NCBI GenBank assembly: GCA_017631855.1
Contig: JAGBSP010000023.1
Location: forward strand, 1 to 64,000
Reading direction: 5' to 3'
Source of the DNA: Clostridia bacterium
GTDB lineage: Bacteria > Bacillota > Clostridia > Oscillospirales > CAG-272
DNA: 64,000 bases
Position 1 is the stretch's first letter, and each line of letters opens with the position of its first letter. The notes beneath the pieces were generated by a model. It saw only the letters and a list, made by a program, of their open reading frames with translations. It was not told where the DNA came from and ran no database searches. Position numbers and translations under genes: made by a program. Shown here in pieces: positions 16,040 to 24,990 of this stretch.

Positions 16040-18259
16040 ATGCAATACATCAATGACATAGATTACGATTATATCATCAACAAGCACCACGACGCCTCAA
16101 AGCCTTGGAACGGTATGGGCAGATTTGTCCGCCGTGACGAGATCTTCGATCCCGCGACGGGAATGGATGCCGACGCGCTCCGCGATGGATTTCTTGCTCA
16201 AGATGAAGCACTCAAGGATCATCCCCACCCGATCCGCAAAGCAAGAGCTCTTGAGTTTATTATGAAAAACACAAGAATTTCCTGCGATCCGCGCGACCGA
16301 TATCCGTCGGTCAACGCCAACGACCGTCCTCTGAAAAAGACGATTGTTGACGAATGGAAGCGCGAGGTCTTAAAGCAGATCGTACCCGAGATCGGCGCAA
16401 AGCGATCCTATTTTGAAAAAGAAGGCATCGTTACGATCTGGCCCGACTACGACCACTCGATGCCGATGTGGGAGCGTGTTCTCTCTCTCGGCTTTGCGGG
16501 ACTCTTACGAGAAAGTGAAAAGGCACGCCACGCAAAAGAATGGGACGAGGAGCAAGAAATTTTCTTTGAGGGAATTAAAATCACCTATGAGGCAATCCTT
16601 ACTTTGGTCGACAGATTTGCCACGCTTGCCGAGAACACAGAGGGCTCGGAGAGAATGGCAAAGGCACTCCGTCAGCTGGAAAAGGGTGCACCCAAAAACT
16701 TCTACGAGGCGCTTCTTCTCGACTACCTCTACTTTCTCATCAGCGAGCATATCGACTATTTGCAGGTACGCTCGCTCGGCAACTTCGACCGCCTATTCTA
16801 TCCTTACTATAAAGCCGACCTCGAACGCGGCATCACGGAAGAAGAGATCCGCACCGATATCGCCTATTTTCTCGCGCAATTCGTTGCCATCTCGAACTAT
16901 TGGAATCAGCCCGTCTATCTTGGCGGAGAAAAGGCCGACGGCTCGACCGAAATCAACGAGCTTTCCTATCTGTTCCTTGACGTGTACGACAAAATGGGCA
17001 TCTATACCCCGAAAATTCAAATCAAAGTGGGAAAATCCACCCCGAAAGACTTCGTTTGCAAGGCTCTCGATATGATCCGCCGCGGAAATAACTCCATCGT
17101 TTTCGTCAACGATGACACCATGCAAAAAGCACTTCTGCGTGAAGGAGCCACCAAAGAAGAGGCGCGGCTTTGCCACGTTACGGGCTGCTACGAATATAGC
17201 CGACAGGATTCCTATTTTGCGCAAATGAATATGCTCAATCTCTTAAAACCGTTCGAATATACCCTGCACGAGGGATACGATCCCATCACGGGCAATCGGT
17301 CGGGACTTCCCTGTCCGCCCCCTTCGGCATTTGAAAGCTTTGACGATCTGCTCGCGGAATTCAAACGACAGTTTTGCCACATCGTCAATGAAGCGATCGA
17401 GGTGGTCAACGGCTTTGAGGGATACCTTTCCTATATGAATCCCCTTTCGATGCTCTCGGCAACCTTTCCCACCTGTCTCGAACGCGGACGCGATGCCATC
17501 GTCGGCGGTGCGCGGTATAACGATTCTACCATTGCCTTTGGTGGACTTGCCGACCTCGGCGACTCGCTGATGATGATCAAAAAATACGTCTATGAGCAGA
17601 AAAAGCTGACGCTCTCGGAATTCGTTTCGATCCTTGACCAAAATTTTGAGGGACACGAAACCTTCCGTCAAATGCTCCTTCGCGACCGCGAAAAATACGG
17701 AAATAACCTCCCGCGCGCCGATGAAATGACCATCTCGCTGGCGAAATTCTGCATTGATCACGTGTACGGTCGCCCCAACGCCAAGGAGCGCGGCGGCATT
17801 TGGAAATGTAACTTCCACGTTGCGCGCCACTCGTATATTTGGGGTGATAAAACCGCCGCTTGTCCCAGCGGAAGAAAATGCGGCGAGGAGCTTTCCAAAA
17901 ACCTCTCTCCCGCTCTCGGTCAGGCACGCGAGGGTATCACGGCAACCGTGCTTTCCTTTACAAAGCTCGATAACACGGTAATGGCGTCGAACTTTTCGCT
18001 CGACCTCGCGTTTCTCCCCTCTGCCGTGCGCGGCGAGGAGGGACTTGAGGCAATGTACGGCGTACTGATGACCTTTAACCGTCGCGGCGGTCACGCGGTA
18101 CACTTCAACGTCTTTGACGCCGAGATGCTCCGCGAGGCGCAGGCAAATCCCGAAAAATATGCAGATCTTCAGATCCGCGTGAGCGGCTGGAACGTCCTTT
18201 GGAACAATATCGACCGTTGGGAGCAGGACGGCTTTATCCGTCAAGCGGAAGCGCTCTAA
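16040..18259 (+). CDS. Glycyl radical enzyme GRE3, function unknown
   Basis: 739 residues of the GRE superfamily. The radical site is Gly716 in RVSGWNVLW: the aromatic residue after the glycine is Trp instead of Tyr or Phe, and the usual closing Phe is also Trp. Thiyl Cys383 and Glu385 lie in TGCYEYS (Cys-X-Glu, elimination type). N-terminal sequence SCDPRDRYPSVNANDRP and the rest do not match propanediol dehydratase, CutC, HypD, isethionate lyase or PFL closely enough for assignment. AAAAGGAG precedes the ATG. It is a close paralogue of GRE4, 15 bases downstream. Confidence 0.9.
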   Translation: MQYINDIDYDYIINKHHDASKPWNGMGRFVRRDEIFDPATGMDADALRDGFLAQDEALKDHPHPIRKARALEFIMKNTRISCDPRDRYPSVNANDRPLKKTIVDEWKREVLKQIVPEIGAKRSYFEKEGIVTIWPDYDHSMPMWERVLSLGFAGLLRESEKARHAKEWDEEQEIFFEGIKITYEAILTLVDRFATLAENTEGSERMAKALRQLEKGAPKNFYEALLLDYLYFLISEHIDYLQVRSLGNFDRLFYPYYKADLERGITEEEIRTDIAYFLAQFVAISNYWNQPVYLGGEKADGSTEINELSYLFLDVYDKMGIYTPKIQIKVGKSTPKDFVCKALDMIRRGNNSIVFVNDDTMQKALLREGATKEEARLCHVTGCYEYSRQDSYFAQMNMLNLLKPFEYTLHEGYDPITGNRSGLPCPPPSAFESFDDLLAEFKRQFCHIVNEAIEVVNGFEGYLSYMNPLSMLSATFPTCLERGRDAIVGGARYNDSTIAFGGLADLGDSLMMIKKYVYEQKKLTLSEFVSILDQNFEGHETFRQMLLRDREKYGNNLPRADEMTISLAKFCIDHVYGRPNAKERGGIWKCNFHVARHSYIWGDKTAACPSGRKCGEELSKNLSPALGQAREGITATVLSFTKLDNTVMASNFSLDLAFLPSAVRGEEGLEAMYGVLMTFNRRGGHAVHFNVFDAEMLREAQANPEKYADLQIRVSGWNVLWNNIDRWEQDGFIRQAEAL

Positions 18260-18274
18260 AAAAGGAGATTTACG

Positions 18275-20503
18275 ATGAAGTATATTAGCGACAGAGATTA
18301 CGATTATATTATCAATAAACACCACGATGCCTCGAAGCCCTGGAACGGTATGGGCAGATTTGTTCGCCGCGACGAGATTTTTGATCCCGCCACGGGACTG
18401 GATGCCGATGCGCTCCGCGAGGGCTTTCTCGCGCAGGACGAAAGCATCAAGGACCTGCCACACCCGATTCGCAAGGCGCGTGCGCTCGAATTTATTATGA
18501 AAAACACAAGAATTTCCTGCGATCCGCGCGACCGATATCCGTCGGTCAATGCCAACGACCGACCTCTCAAAAAAACGATCATCGACAATTGGAAACGCGA
18601 GGTTCTTAAAGAAACTATTCCCGAGATCGGAAAGAAACGCTCCTATCTTGAAAACGCGGGCATCGTTACCATCTGGCCCGACTACGACCACTCGGTTCCC
18701 GTATGGGAAAGAGTGTTTGCGCTCGGCTTTGCGGGACTGCTCCGCGAGAGTGAGGAAGCAAGAGCCAAGGGAACTTGGGACGAAAAGCAAGAAGCCTTCT
18801 TTGAGGGCATCCGTATCACCTATGAAGCAATCCTTACGTTGGTCGGCAGACTTGCCACCCTTGCCGAGAAGACAGAAGGCTCGGAGAGAATGGCAAAGGC
18901 GCTCCGCCAACTCCAAATCGGCGCACCGACGAATTTCTACGAAGCCTTGATGATGGACTACCTCTATTTTCTCATCAGTGAGCACATCGACTATTTGCAG
19001 GTGCGCTCCCTCGGTAACTTCGACCGTCTGTTCTATCTCTATTATAAAGCAGATATTGAAAACGGCGTGAGTGAAGAAGAGATCCGCACCGACCTCGCCT
19101 ACTTCTTTCTACAGTTCGTTGCCATCTCGAACTATTGGAATCAGCCCGTCTATCTTGGCGGTGAGAAAGCCGATAGCTCGACCGAGATCAATGAGCTTTC
19201 CTATCTCTTCCTTGACGTTTACGATCAAATGAGCATCTATACCCCGAAAATTCAGCTCAAGCTCGCGGATTCGACGCCGAAGGACATCGTATATAAAATG
19301 CTCGATATGATCCGTCGCGGAAACAACTCGCTCGTCTTTGTTTGCGACAAAACGATCCGCGAAGCGCTCGTCCGCAATGGCGCGACCGAGGAAGAGGCAC
19401 GTACCTGCGTGGTCAAAGGCTGCTATGAACACGGTACCATCGGCTCTTACAGTGCGGGAATGAACTATCTCAATCTCCTAAAGCCGCTCGAATATACGCT
19501 CCACGAGGGACGCGATGCCGTCACGGGAGAGCCTGCGGGACTTCCCTGTCCGCCCCCCTCGGCATTCGATACCTTTGACAAATTCCTTGCCGAATACGAG
19601 CGACAGCTTGCGAACGTCATCGATCTGACCGTCGAGGTCGTGAACGGCTTTGAGGGCTATCTCGCCGAAATGAACCCCCTTTCGATGCTCTCCGCGACCT
19701 TCCCCACTTGTCTGGCGCAGGGAAAAGATGCCATCGCAGGCGGAGCCTTGCATAATGGCTCGGAATTGATGTTCGGCGGACTTGCCGACGTTGCCGATTC
19801 CTTTACGATGATCCAAAAGCACGTCTATGAGCAAAAAACGCTGACGCTTTCCGAATTCGTTGCGATCCTCGACCGCAACTTTGAGGGCGAGGGCGACGAG
19901 ATCTTCCGTCAAGCACTTCTGCGCGACCGTGAAAAATACGGCAACAATCAGAAGCGTCCCAATGAGTTCGCAAAGCATCTGATTTCCATTTTTGAGAGAA
20001 ATCTCTGCGGTCGTCCCAACAACGAAAAACGCGGCGGTACGTGGAGCTTCGGCACGCACGTGGCAAGACAGTCCTACGTCTGGGGCGACAAGTCTTTGGC
20101 TTCTCCCAACGGACGAAAGCTCGGCGAAGAGGTTTCCAAAAATGCGTCCCCCATGCTCGGTCAGGCAAAATCGGGCGCGACCGCCGCCATTCTTTCGGTT
20201 ACCGAGCTTGACGCGTCGGTATCTCCCTCGGACTTCGCGCTCGACCTCGGTCTTTTGCCCTCTGCCGTTCGCGGTGAGGAGGGACTTGACGCAATGTACG
20301 GTTTGGTAAAGACTTTCCAAAAGCGAGGCGGTCACGCGTTGCAGATCAACGTCTTTGACGCAGACACCCTGCGTGACGCACAGAAAAATCCCGAAAAATA
20401 CGCCGACCTTCAGATCCGCGTCAGCGGCTGGAACGTCCTCTGGAACAACATTTCGAAAGAAGAGCAAGACGGCTTCATCCGTCAGGCAGAGGCACTTTGC
20501 TGA
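18275..20503 (+). CDS. Glycyl radical enzyme GRE4, tandem paralogue of GRE3
   Basis: 742 residues and collinear with GRE3 over its whole length, nearly identical in the first hundred residues. It shares Gly718 in RVSGWNVLW and Cys383-X-Glu385. The residues right after the cysteine loop differ strongly: EHGTIGSYSAGMN against EYSRQDSYFAQMN in GRE3. So do the regions around 520-620. The pair looks like a duplication followed by change of the active-site wall, giving either two substrates or a heteromeric enzyme. AAAAAGGAG precedes the ATG; the SMP-30-like gene starts 1 base after the stop. Confidence 0.9.
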   Translation: MKYISDRDYDYIINKHHDASKPWNGMGRFVRRDEIFDPATGLDADALREGFLAQDESIKDLPHPIRKARALEFIMKNTRISCDPRDRYPSVNANDRPLKKTIIDNWKREVLKETIPEIGKKRSYLENAGIVTIWPDYDHSVPVWERVFALGFAGLLRESEEARAKGTWDEKQEAFFEGIRITYEAILTLVGRLATLAEKTEGSERMAKALRQLQIGAPTNFYEALMMDYLYFLISEHIDYLQVRSLGNFDRLFYLYYKADIENGVSEEEIRTDLAYFFLQFVAISNYWNQPVYLGGEKADSSTEINELSYLFLDVYDQMSIYTPKIQLKLADSTPKDIVYKMLDMIRRGNNSLVFVCDKTIREALVRNGATEEEARTCVVKGCYEHGTIGSYSAGMNYLNLLKPLEYTLHEGRDAVTGEPAGLPCPPPSAFDTFDKFLAEYERQLANVIDLTVEVVNGFEGYLAEMNPLSMLSATFPTCLAQGKDAIAGGALHNGSELMFGGLADVADSFTMIQKHVYEQKTLTLSEFVAILDRNFEGEGDEIFRQALLRDREKYGNNQKRPNEFAKHLISIFERNLCGRPNNEKRGGTWSFGTHVARQSYVWGDKSLASPNGRKLGEEVSKNASPMLGQAKSGATAAILSVTELDASVSPSDFALDLGLLPSAVRGEEGLDAMYGLVKTFQKRGGHALQINVFDADTLRDAQKNPEKYADLQIRVSGWNVLWNNISKEEQDGFIRQAEALC

Positions 20504-20504
20504 T

Positions 20505-21362
20505 ATGATGAAAATTCTTACCCAAAAACGTTGTACCATCGGCGAAGGTCCGATTTGGTGTGAGCGAGAAGGACTTCTCTATTTCGTCAACGGAATGGAG
20601 AACGAAATTTGCACCTACAATCCCGACACAGAAACAATTTGCGCCTATCCGCAAGAGCTCGGTGTGGCGGCAATCGCATTTGCGCGTGACGGACGAATGC
20701 TCGTCACGCGACGCGACGGTGCGTTCTTTCTCGATCTCAAACAAGGAACGACCTCACCAATGTACGACGAAACGATCAAAATTTCCAATGCGAATGATGC
20801 CAAGGTCGGTCCCGACGGCTGCTTTTACGTCGGAACGCAAAGCGAATTTCGTCTCGGTCTTTCTGAAAAAATCGACGGAAAACTCTACCGCATCACTCCC
20901 GACGGCGAAGTTACGGTACTTCTCGACCGACTGATCCTCGCCAACGGCATGGATTGGTCGCCCGACGAGCGATTCTTCTATCTTGCCGACACAGGTGCGA
21001 AAAAAGTTCGAAAATATGCGTTTGACAAGGGAAAAATCCAATTCACGGGGCAAGAGGTACACGTTTCGGGTGCGGACGGATTGACCGTGGATCAAAGCGG
21101 AACGATCTTCGTCGCTTCTTGGGGAAAGAACTGCATCGTCAGCATTGATCCCGAAACGATGCAAATCAAAGACACGATCCCCGTCCCTACCAAAGCCCCC
21201 GCCAGCTGTGCGTTCTTTGGCAAAGAAATGAATCAGCTTGCCATCACCACCGCAAACTTCGGCATTGACACCGAAGAAGACAAAAATGCGGGCTTTCTTT
21301 TCATTCAATCCATGAATACACAAGGTCGCCTGCCGTATTTGTTGGGAGAAAAAACACAATAA
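20505..21362 (+). CDS. SMP-30/gluconolactonase-family lactone hydrolase
   Basis: About 285 residues forming a six-bladed beta-propeller of the SMP-30/regucalcin type. GEGPIWCEREGLLYFVN is the family's first blade with the metal-binding Glu; ANGMDWSPDERFFYLADT carries the conserved Asn and SPD motif, and GADGLTVDQSG the metal-binding Asp. It should open a sugar-acid lactone with a divalent metal. Start: ATG at 20505, one base after the GRE4 stop (20508 also possible). With the phosphotriesterase-like protein it makes two lactonase-type enzymes in this GRE region. Confidence 0.84.
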   Translation: MMKILTQKRCTIGEGPIWCEREGLLYFVNGMENEICTYNPDTETICAYPQELGVAAIAFARDGRMLVTRRDGAFFLDLKQGTTSPMYDETIKISNANDAKVGPDGCFYVGTQSEFRLGLSEKIDGKLYRITPDGEVTVLLDRLILANGMDWSPDERFFYLADTGAKKVRKYAFDKGKIQFTGQEVHVSGADGLTVDQSGTIFVASWGKNCIVSIDPETMQIKDTIPVPTKAPASCAFFGKEMNQLAITTANFGIDTEEDKNAGFLFIQSMNTQGRLPYLLGEKTQ

Positions 21363-21388
21363 AAATTTTACCTTGAAAGGAACTGATC

Positions 21389-21982
21389 ATGAAACACGTC
21401 TTTTTAATCGGCGACTCGATTCGATTTGGCGCACCGCCCAAAAGTCCCGGCTACGGCGGTTACGTCAAGGAAATGCTGAAGGACGAGGCAGAGGTTTTTG
21501 CCCCGAACGACAACTGCCGTTGGGCGCAATACACGCTCCGTTACGCGCACGAATGGGCAAAGGAATGCCCCGCTGAGGTGATCGACGTCGTGCATTGGAA
21601 TAACGGTCTTTGGGACGTTCTCCGACTTCTCGGTGACGAGCCTCTGACCGATATCGAGGACTACGGTAAAATGCTTCGCCGTGTGTACGCGCGCATTCAC
21701 ACCCTCTTTCCTAACGCCAAGATCGTCTTTGCGCTGAGCACGGCGGTCATTGAGGAATGGGGCAAGTCCACCTTCTTCCGCTACAACCGCGACATTGAAG
21801 CCTACAACCAAAAGGCGATCGAGGTGCTGAGCGAATATGGCGTGCGCTTCAACGACCTCTATACCCTGTCGTGGCAATTGAGAGAGAATTATCACTCCGA
21901 TTGGGTGCACTATAACGAGGAAGGCTCGAAGATCCTCGCCGAAGCCGTCGTCAAGGTTCTGCGTGAGGAAATGAACCAATGA
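21389..21982 (+). CDS. SGNH/GDSL-family hydrolase
   Basis: 197 residues with Ser10 in the N-terminal GDS motif (LIGDSIRFG), a block-III Asn-like segment (HWNNGLWD) and the C-terminal D-x-x-H pair Asp171/His174 (SDWVHYN). No signal peptide, so cytosolic. Members remove acetyl, acyl or aryl ester groups from sugars. In a GRE3-GRE4 operon it could strip an ester from the incoming substrate. It overlaps the downstream activase by four bases (ATGA). Confidence 0.8.
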   Translation: MKHVFLIGDSIRFGAPPKSPGYGGYVKEMLKDEAEVFAPNDNCRWAQYTLRYAHEWAKECPAEVIDVVHWNNGLWDVLRLLGDEPLTDIEDYGKMLRRVYARIHTLFPNAKIVFALSTAVIEEWGKSTFFRYNRDIEAYNQKAIEVLSEYGVRFNDLYTLSWQLRENYHSDWVHYNEEGSKILAEAVVKVLREEMNQ

Positions 21983-22797
21983 AAGCAACCATATTTGAGT
22001 TAAAACGCTTCGCCGACCACGACGGCGACGGGATTCGCACGACCGTCTTTTTTAAGGGTTGCCCCTTACGTTGCGTGTGGTGTCACAACCCCGAAGGCTT
22101 GACGGCTCTGCCGCAGATCGCCTTTTACGAGCATAAATGCATCGGTTGCGGCAAGTGCCAAAAGGAAGATTTCAACCCCGATGCTTGTCTTGGCGAAGCG
22201 CGCGTGCTCTACGGCAAGGAAATGACGGTCGAAGAGCTGCTTCCCCTCTTGCTTGAAGACCGTGAGTTTTACGAAACCTCGGGCGGCGGTGTGACACTTT
22301 CAGGCGGAGAGTGCCTTGTGCAATCCGAGTTCTGTGCCGAGCTTTTAAAGCGACTGAAAGAAAACGGTATTCAAACCGCGGTCGATACCTGCGGCTTTGT
22401 TCCGAGAGAAGCGCTCGACAAGGTCATTCCCTTTACCGACGTCTTTCTCTACGACATCAAGGCATACGACGAGGACGTGCATATCAGATGCACCGAGCGC
22501 TCCAACAAAATTATTTTGGAAAATCTCAAATATCTCGACGAACAAGGCAAGACGGTCGAGATCCGTATTCCTTACGTTCCCGACTATAACGACAGAGAAA
22601 TTGAGAAAATCGCGCATTTTCTGAAAGACTTTACCCATATTTCCAGAATTCGCGTCCTGCCCTACCACAATTACGCAGGATCGAAATATCGCGCCCTCGG
22701 TATGAAGCATTCGCTCCCCGAACGCCTTCCCACCGACGAGGAACTCAAATCGGCAAAGGAAATACTCCGATGCATCACAAAAATTTCTTGCCCGTAA
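21979..22797 (+). CDS. Glycyl-radical enzyme activating enzyme with a reduced auxiliary cluster
   Basis: 272-residue radical SAM activase: DGDGIRTTVFFKGC, then CPLRCVWC (CX3CX2C) and SGGGVTLSGGE. The inserted ferredoxin part is shortened: CIGCGKC plus one later Cys in NPDACLGEA, enough for at most one auxiliary cluster, with the second cysteine set missing. It should activate GRE3 and GRE4. It is translationally coupled to the SGNH gene (4-base overlap). A hairpin terminator follows. Confidence 0.92.
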   Translation: MKATIFELKRFADHDGDGIRTTVFFKGCPLRCVWCHNPEGLTALPQIAFYEHKCIGCGKCQKEDFNPDACLGEARVLYGKEMTVEELLPLLLEDREFYETSGGGVTLSGGECLVQSEFCAELLKRLKENGIQTAVDTCGFVPREALDKVIPFTDVFLYDIKAYDEDVHIRCTERSNKIILENLKYLDEQGKTVEIRIPYVPDYNDREIEKIAHFLKDFTHISRIRVLPYHNYAGSKYRALGMKHSLPERLPTDEELKSAKEILRCITKISCP

Positions 22798-22800
22798 ATA

Positions 22801-22840
22801 AAAAAACGTAACCGTGAAAATTTCACGGTTACGTTTTTAT
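22801..22840. terminator. Bidirectional rho-independent terminator
   Basis: Stem ACGTAACCGTGAAA (22806-22819) with TTTCACGGTTACGT (22821-22834), A-run before and T-run after. It ends the GRE3 operon from the left and the microcompartment operon from the right. Confidence 0.88.
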
Positions 22841-22841
22841 T

Positions 22842-23495
22842 TTATGATCTTTTCAAAAGCTTTGCCTTAAAGCCGTTGCCGACGCCTGCGGCGTTGGCAT
22901 CGTCGGTGTCAATGTGCATTTCAAGGCGGAAATCCTTATGAACGCGGATCTGCACGTCATAGAAAAGGCTTCTTCTCTCTCCGTTCAGTTCTACGTCTAC
23001 GTACTCGCCGTCACGTACACCGAAGCGCTCACCCTCGTCAAGGCTCATATGAATGTGGCGGTTAGCGATAATGCAACCCTCACTCAGCGTTACGATGCCC
23101 TTCGGACCGATGATGGTCACGGGCGCCGATCCTGCGATATCGCCCGACTCACGTACGGGGGGCTTTACCTTGAGCACAAAGCTGTCGGTTCTCGAAATTT
23201 CCACCTGCGATTTCTTTCTCTCAGGGCCGAGCACACGCACGCCCTCAATCGCACGCATCGAGGGGCCGACAATCGTCAGCTGTTCCTTGCACGCGTACTG
23301 ACCGGGCTGGGAAAGATCCTTCATCTTGGTCAGCTCGTATCCCTTGCCAAACAAGATCTCCACGTGCTCGCGCGAAAGGTGAATATGGCGGTTGGAAATT
23401 CCCACGGGGATCTCTCCCTCGCTCGATGCGCCGTCCTTGATCGTACCGATCACACGCTCCACCAGAGCCTTCAATTCCTGTTCCGTATATTTCAT
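22842..23495 (-). CDS. pduL: PduL phosphate propanoyltransferase
   Basis: 217-residue microcompartment-type phosphotransacylase, converting propionyl-CoA and phosphate to propionyl phosphate and recycling CoA inside the shell. Zinc-binding histidines are seen in NRHIHLS (His37, His39), ANRHIHMS (His147, His149) and EMHIDTDD (His194). The first ~20 residues, YTEQELKALVERVIGTI, form an amphipathic helix followed by a Ser/Gly linker, typical of an encapsulation peptide. Last gene of the microcompartment operon, 12 bases after pduP. Confidence 0.93.
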   Translation of the reverse strand: MKYTEQELKALVERVIGTIKDGASSEGEIPVGISNRHIHLSREHVEILFGKGYELTKMKDLSQPGQYACKEQLTIVGPSMRAIEGVRVLGPERKKSQVEISRTDSFVLKVKPPVRESGDIAGSAPVTIIGPKGIVTLSEGCIIANRHIHMSLDEGERFGVRDGEYVDVELNGERRSLFYDVQIRVHKDFRLEMHIDTDDANAAGVGNGFKAKLLKRS

Positions 23496-23507
23496 AGCTC
23501 TTCTCCG

Positions 23508-24950
23508 TTAAATAATTCTGAAATTGTCCGCCATGACGCAACGGCGCTTTCTCGTAAAGGAGCGTGCCGAGGTAATTCCCTCTCCCGTCGGTCCTGCGAT
23601 GGTAAAGGTTGCGTGTCCCTCTCCGCCAAAGCCGATGCCCGCATAGGAGGGCGCGTTCTTGACGAAAATGGTGGTTTCGACTGCCTTAGCGAATGCCGAG
23701 AGGTGGTCGATGTTCTTCGAGTGCATATGTGCGGTATGACGGAAGCCGTGCTCTGCCTTGACGGCAAGCTCAATCGCTTCTTCAATGCTGTCCACACGAA
23801 CAATGGGAAGAATGGGCATCATCAGCTCGTGCTGAACGAAATCGTGTCCGAACTCGGTCTCGCAGATAATGCAACGGATTTCCTTACCAACGTTAATACC
23901 AATCTTTGCGAGCAGAACGTCTGCATCACGGCCGACGCAATGACGGCTGACCGTCTTAATCGTCTTGCCTGCCTTGTTGGTCTTTTCTTCAAGCACCACG
24001 GCATTGAGTCTGTCTGCCTGCTCCTTGTTGATCAGGTACGCACCGTTCTTCTGCATCTCTGCAATCAGCTCGTCCGCAATGTTGCGGAAGGCAAATACCT
24101 CTTTTTCCGCGATACAGGGCAGATTGTTATCAAAGGTACAACCGTCGATGATGTCCTTGCCTGCCTTCTTGATGTCCGCCGTATCGTCTACGATAACGGG
24201 AGGATTGCCCGCACCCGCGCCGATTGCCTTCTTGCCCGACGAGAGCACCGCCTTAACGACACCGGGACCGCCCGTGCAAACGAGCAGCTTGATCTTGGGG
24301 TGCGACTGCATTACTGCGGCACTGTCCAGCGTGGGCTTATCCATCGAGCAAACGAGGATCTCGGGACCGCCTGCCGCACGCGATGCGCGGTTGACAAGGT
24401 CGACGGCGTAGTTCGAGGTGCAGATCGCGTTGGGGTGGGGATTGAATACCACGCCGTTTCCTGCCGCGATCATACCGATCGAGTTACAAATGACCGTTTC
24501 GGAGGGATTCGTGCTGGGCGTGATCGCACCGACCACACCAAAAGGCGCCATCTCGGTCAGCGTCAGACCGTTGTCTCCCGTCTTTGCCTCGGAAACGATG
24601 TCCTCGGTACCGGGGGTCTTATCAGCAACAAGAATGTGCTTCAGACGCTTATGGTCCACACGGCCCATTCCCGTCTCTGCCACACCCATCTCCGCCATAA
24701 TGGGAGCCTCGGCATAGGTCAGACGACGAATTTCCGTAATGATCTTCTCTCTCTGCTCCACCGTCATTGCGCGAACGGCGAAGTATCCCTTCTCTGCCGC
24801 GTCAATGGCTTCGTTCATATCCGAATAAATACCGAGGAGCTTGCGTCCCTGATATTCGGTCGAGGTCCACGAAGCACCCGCGGATGCTCCGTTTCCCTTG
24901 ATAATATTTTCAACGATTTTTCTGATTTCAGCTTCGGTGATATTTGCCAT
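23508..24950 (-). CDS. pduP: CoA-acylating propionaldehyde dehydrogenase (PduP/EutE type)
   Basis: 480 residues. It oxidises propionaldehyde with NAD+ and CoA to propionyl-CoA. Catalytic Cys279 lies in DNNLPCIAEKE and the cofactor region is GAITPSTNPSE. Residues 2-18 (ANITEAEIRKIVENIIK) are an amphipathic encapsulation helix, then a Gly/Ala/Ser linker before the catalytic domain. The ATG at 24950 is chosen because it starts exactly at this peptide; an open frame extends to 25025 but overlaps ackA. It lies between ackA and pduL in the operon. Confidence 0.94.
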   Translation of the reverse strand: MANITEAEIRKIVENIIKGNGASAGASWTSTEYQGRKLLGIYSDMNEAIDAAEKGYFAVRAMTVEQREKIITEIRRLTYAEAPIMAEMGVAETGMGRVDHKRLKHILVADKTPGTEDIVSEAKTGDNGLTLTEMAPFGVVGAITPSTNPSETVICNSIGMIAAGNGVVFNPHPNAICTSNYAVDLVNRASRAAGGPEILVCSMDKPTLDSAAVMQSHPKIKLLVCTGGPGVVKAVLSSGKKAIGAGAGNPPVIVDDTADIKKAGKDIIDGCTFDNNLPCIAEKEVFAFRNIADELIAEMQKNGAYLINKEQADRLNAVVLEEKTNKAGKTIKTVSRHCVGRDADVLLAKIGINVGKEIRCIICETEFGHDFVQHELMMPILPIVRVDSIEEAIELAVKAEHGFRHTAHMHSKNIDHLSAFAKAVETTIFVKNAPSYAGIGFGGEGHATFTIAGPTGEGITSARSFTRKRRCVMADNFRII

Positions 24951-24990
24951 AAAAACCGTACCTATCCTTTCTTGACTTGGTCTATACCTT

